The notes under the pieces are model-generated. The model did no database searches and was not told the origin of the DNA. It was given only the letters and a program-made list of their open reading frames with translations. Below are positions 61,401-63,617 of a DNA stretch of 63,617 nt, piece by piece. The stretch covers positions 1 to 63,617 of IMG/VR virus record IMGVR_UViG_3300031576_000041. The stretch is one strand, 5' to 3'. Source of the stretch: a virus. Position numbers and translations under genes: made by a program. Position 1 is the stretch's first letter, and each line of letters starts with the position of its first letter.

Positions 61401-61700
61401 AAGAATCAAGAGGTGGTAACCTTCTCCGCTACGCCTACATTCAACGCGGCCAATTTCAACTCTTTCAAAATGACGCTCACCGCCAACGTTACGAGCAGCA
61501 CGCTGAGCAATCAGGGGGCGGGTCAAATAGTGACGTTTCTGTTGTGCCAGGACGGGGTTGGAGGCAGAACGATGACGTGGCCGGCGAACGTAAAGGGCGG
61601 CATGACCCTGGGGGGAACGGCAAGCACCTGCTCCGCCCAGCCGATGCTTTGCGATGGCACGAACTGTTACGCTCTGGGATCAGGAGTTCAGAACCAGTAA
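58488..61700 (+). CDS. Large tail-fibre-like protein with signal-type N-terminus
   Basis: 1070 aa from ATG 58488, RBS AAAAGGAG. RPFLLAAALAVLPVTAA looks like a signal peptide, unusual for a virion protein. Repeats of the form GGDLTGTYPNPTLVTSGVTA and KVTVDAKGRATT occur twice (near 59391 and 59748), as in fibre and adhesin repeats. Small-residue-rich throughout. Probably binds host surface. Confidence 0.65.
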   Translation: MRRNEFPPTTLSVARAGRRERPLLRSWRPFLLAAALAVLPVTAATTTIKDILYRANNTKASGLVVISWGSFACGARTIAAGQVSVNVIAGAFRIDLEANDACTPAGTSYAVRYNLDDRTTKFENWVVPTSATAKTIADVRVTSVPTPSVLLQLSQLAGSGAKGGMLASSGTGWTRVGVGANNDVLTADSTQATGVKWAAGGGGTFYQTWQNTGTAVTQRPTGNFGNGLQVVDNAGSTRTEVSPVYGTATNTVAQGNDARFPVTDEKAALAGTSGTPSATNRYVTDGDARNTNARTPSGTAGGDLTGTYPNPTLVTSGVTAGTYTKVTVDAKGRATTGATAGSTDLSDSASLARRDASNTFSGTTTHDFGASTITVVIPKKTDPGTPTAGECWINGAAIKCRDNGGTPATRSVVHDGTSAGGDLTGTYPSPTLVTSGVAAGTYGSATQSPQITVDAKGRLTAASNVTITSYSTVQEEGTSLAQRALLNFVGSALTAADNVTKTDVTVDAEVNALADLAANGLVTRTGAGAITARSIAGTAGKIVVTNGDGVSGNPSLNTGTDIVDETQANTYAVGAKQTFRNSATTAGVNLESSADPSTLSQGDFWLNTDDVRWRGATVTQTAERLANKNAASGYAGLDSGSRIAKAQAPAVTVYTDQGNTWTTGTQDFTVAGVTRPFRRLAFAGFPGTCTINQDMLIRTDPSAAGLVLYICNSAGTGWDLVGDAGSGSGITTLNSQTGAVQTFTNDTNVTITSASNAHALGWAGNLSVARGGTGVGTLALNGVLIGNGTSNVVVTAAGTADKVLGVPNAGGTPTFDQLMIARVGDLDVVRTNATTLTIGTNCTTTYPCNVRFGNTVYSFTGSATAVITAGTGTAYVYVALDGTLTVGHNVTITCTGCTQVPGVTAFPVDSIPLWAWGAAVATTWDANGVSPGNGNRRAFLGAKNVISGTGITTTESAGRTTVAADTAVVFLKNQEVVTFSATPTFNAANFNSFKMTLTANVTSSTLSNQGAGQIVTFLLCQDGVGGRTMTWPANVKGGMTLGGTASTCSAQPMLCDGTNCYALGSGVQNQ

Positions 61701-61726
61701 AAAAAGAAAGGAAGAGGCACCGAAAC

Positions 61727-62713
61727 GTGAACACGAAAACACAGCTTAGCACCTTGGTGGTGTGCGTCGTAGCCGCTGCCGTTCTCTTGGCCCAAGACAG
61801 AGACGTTCCGGCGCGGGTTTTCGATGCAGTGACCGGTTTCCGCATTGGCGGAGCGGCCACGACTGGGCGGCATCTTCGCGGCAACGGCACAAACTATGTT
61901 CAGTCGACCGGGGCGTTTGCAGGCACGGGCTCCTGCACCAACCAGTTTCCACGAACCCTCAACGATGATGCTGTCCCAACATGTGCGGACGTAGTCCCGG
62001 CAGACTTCGCCTCACAGACGGCGAACTTTTTACTCATCGCGCCCGATGGAGCGGCTGGCGAACCAACGTTCCGGGCCATGGTCGATGCGGATATTCCCGC
62101 AGCAATAACCAGAGACACAGAGTGGCCAGGTGCGTCGGCGACACTGACGAACAAGACCATTGACGTAGAAGCCACCGGAAACGCTGTCACTACGGTGACG
62201 AAGATCAACCTTGTGGCGGCGGGCTGTAATAACGCCACGGCAGGGCCGGGATGGGACGTTCCAACCAGCAACGGCCCGACCGGGACATGCTACGGCACAT
62301 CGCCACAACGATTTGGTGGTTTGGATTTCGCCGACGGCGCATCAGCGCTAACATCGACCACGCATTTCCGTTTGCCCTCAGACTGGACCGGAGCAACCGA
62401 TGTGCAGTTTATATGGTTCTCGGGGTCCACGTCTACGAATTCGGTTGTGTGGACACTGGCGACAGCCTGTATTGCAGACGCCGAGGATTTGCTTGCCCCG
62501 ACATTCAACGCCGTCCAAACCGTAGCCGATGCCAACAACGCGACCGCCAATACGAGGAATAGCGCATCCATCGCCAGCATAACGGTAACGGGGTGCGCTG
62601 CGGGGGAGACACTGTTTGCGCGAATCGGGCGCGACCCCACCAACGCCAGCGATACGCTGGCCGCCACGGCGGCTCTGTTGGATCTGGAAATCACAATGCG
62701 GAGGCTACAGTGA
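61727..62713 (+). CDS. Fibre-like protein with signal-type N-terminus
   Basis: 328 aa from GTG 61727 with AAGGAAGAGG. Hydrophobic start TQLSTLVVCVVAAAVLLAQ. The body has YVQSTGAFAGTGSC and Thr/Ala/Gly-rich strands typical of fibres. Possibly an auxiliary fibre. Confidence 0.55.
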   Translation: MNTKTQLSTLVVCVVAAAVLLAQDRDVPARVFDAVTGFRIGGAATTGRHLRGNGTNYVQSTGAFAGTGSCTNQFPRTLNDDAVPTCADVVPADFASQTANFLLIAPDGAAGEPTFRAMVDADIPAAITRDTEWPGASATLTNKTIDVEATGNAVTTVTKINLVAAGCNNATAGPGWDVPTSNGPTGTCYGTSPQRFGGLDFADGASALTSTTHFRLPSDWTGATDVQFIWFSGSTSTNSVVWTLATACIADAEDLLAPTFNAVQTVADANNATANTRNSASIASITVTGCAAGETLFARIGRDPTNASDTLAATAALLDLEITMRRLQ

Positions 62714-62715
62714 AA

Positions 62716-63048
62716 ATGACGCGTCGTGGTTTGTTGGCCCTGTTCCCGGCCATGTCCTGCGTGGGCGGGATCAAGACAGAGGACCCAGGCGTGGTCATTA
62801 CCGACTGGCGGCCGGGTTGCGTGACGTACCAAAGCGACAAGGAGGCATGGGTGATAAATGGTGTGTGTATCGCCTGCGGTGAATGTGAGGTCGGCAGCCG
62901 GAATCCAAACCTCGTGTGGACGGGGAAGCTGGTAGGGACTCCGGGCGCATGCCTGGACAGAACATTTGGGAAGCGCCGCGACGTTCCGGTTAGGCCGGAA
63001 ATCTCGGAGCATCCGCACTGCACGCTTTCGGGGAGGTACATCCGATGA
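62716..63048 (+). CDS. Small protein with Tat-like start
   Basis: 110 aa from ATG 62716 (GTG 62710 also possible). MTRRGLLALFPAMSC resembles a twin-arginine or lipoprotein signal (A-M-S-C). Later Cys-rich (C-I-A-C-G-E-C). Overlaps the next gene as ATGA. Confidence 0.5.
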   Translation: MTRRGLLALFPAMSCVGGIKTEDPGVVITDWRPGCVTYQSDKEAWVINGVCIACGECEVGSRNPNLVWTGKLVGTPGACLDRTFGKRRDVPVRPEISEHPHCTLSGRYIR

Positions 63049-63617
63049 TGCGATTACTCATTGCGGCCCTGTTTGTAATCTGTCAGGGCCAGGCAGCCAC
63101 GAGGCTTTACCTACGGGACCTTGCTCCGACAAGCAACCCAACGGCCGGTGAGAAATCAACGGCGCTACCAGTTGGCACATTCGCGGAGTGCGGCCTTGCT
63201 GAACGAGCGCTACGGACGAATAAGGGCGCGGCGCAGGTAACGGCCAGTTGCTTTTCTCTCAACCAGACTGCTCACCAAGATCTAATCTTGCAGAGATTTA
63301 GCTCGGAGGCCCTGGACCCCCAAACCATAAACGCGAACACATGGATCTTGGCGGTTGCCACAGACGAAGGGAACGGCAACGCCAACACGTTCACCATAGC
63401 ATCGGTATATGTGTGGCGGCCGTCTACCAGCGCGGTCGTTGGTTTTCTGTATGACTCGGATACCGCACTAGGGGTTGAGTGGTCCATTAGCCCCGATGGC
63501 CAGGTTCTTTCTCTTGGCGGAAGCGCCGTCACCGTCACCAAGGACGACATACTTGTGATTTCATTCTGGTTTCATGCGGTGCAGGGCATGGCGGTGAATT
63601 ATGAAAACCGCCTGCAT
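63045..63617 (+). CDS. Tail-fibre-like protein (5' part)
   Basis: The start of the gene that continues across the circle junction into 2-4006. ATG 63045 with GGGGAGG ahead. MMRLLIAALFVICQGQA is a signal-type N-terminus, then a beta-rich segment. Confidence 0.7.
   Translation, partial: MMRLLIAALFVICQGQAATRLYLRDLAPTSNPTAGEKSTALPVGTFAECGLAERALRTNKGAAQVTASCFSLNQTAHQDLILQRFSSEALDPQTINANTWILAVATDEGNGNANTFTIASVYVWRPSTSAVVGFLYDSDTALGVEWSISPDGQVLSLGGSAVTVTKDDILVISFWFHAVQGMAVNYENRLH
63491..63617. repeat. Terminal direct repeat, copy 2
   Basis: Identical to 1-127; the circle-closing overlap. Confidence 0.95.

Noticed and set aside
1-63617. CRISPR array, integrase, CI-like repressor
   Set aside because: No regular spacer-repeat pattern, no tyrosine or serine recombinase motif and no typical repressor were seen.

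Overview
The window is a GC-rich, essentially complete genome of a tailed phage with siphovirus-type gene content. The first 127 bases (1-127) are repeated exactly at 63491-63617, so the contig closes into a circle of about 63.49 kb. I see no rRNA, integrase, CI-like repressor, DNA polymerase or RNA polymerase. The host is probably an Acidobacteriota (Bryobacterales-type) bacterium; this is inferred from memory of the Fn3-like tail-fibre sequences and is not proven.

Layout. (1) Rightward virion arm, 58488 through the circle junction to 27154: tail-fibre-like proteins with secretion-type N-termini, a few small genes, tRNA-Ser, tail completion and terminator, tail tube, frameshifted tail chaperones, tape measure, minor tail proteins, a 2013-aa tip protein, a metallophosphoesterase with two inteins, a dNMP kinase, small membrane or secreted proteins, and a frameshifted ParB-methyltransferase. 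(2) Leftward arm, 44165 down to 27217: terminase small and large subunits, portal, scaffold, P22-like coat, decoration and neck proteins, tRNA-Ala, tRNA-Thr, RNA ligase, a lysis candidate and small accessory genes. (3) Rightward early/replication arm, 44982 to 58498: DUF1257 and DUF3150-like proteins, a Ycf46-like AAA+ ATPase, a FliA-like sigma factor, many tiny overlapping genes, RecT, a RecB-type nuclease, DnaB, RusA, a YdaU-like replication protein with internal iterons, and an HNH protein.

Two insertions interrupt the leftward arm. One is a 1,646-bp element (40112-41757) with 23-bp terminal inverted repeats (one mismatch) and an exact 8-bp target duplication. It carries an IS1-type transposase remnant, a divergent operator/promoter pair, a decayed tRNA, an HTH protein and a dinD fragment. 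The other is a rightward cassette (38064-39088) bounded by 49-bp perfect inverted repeats.

The strongest leads are the mobile element with its control region, the twin inteins, the apparently permuted AAA+ ATPase, the iterons inside the replication gene, a beta-barrel-like module shared by three virion proteins, and two ParB-family genes each broken by one base. How the parts probably work together: the early arm makes recombination and replication proteins plus a sigma factor that could redirect host polymerase to the two virion arms; heads come from the leftward arm and tails from the rightward arm.
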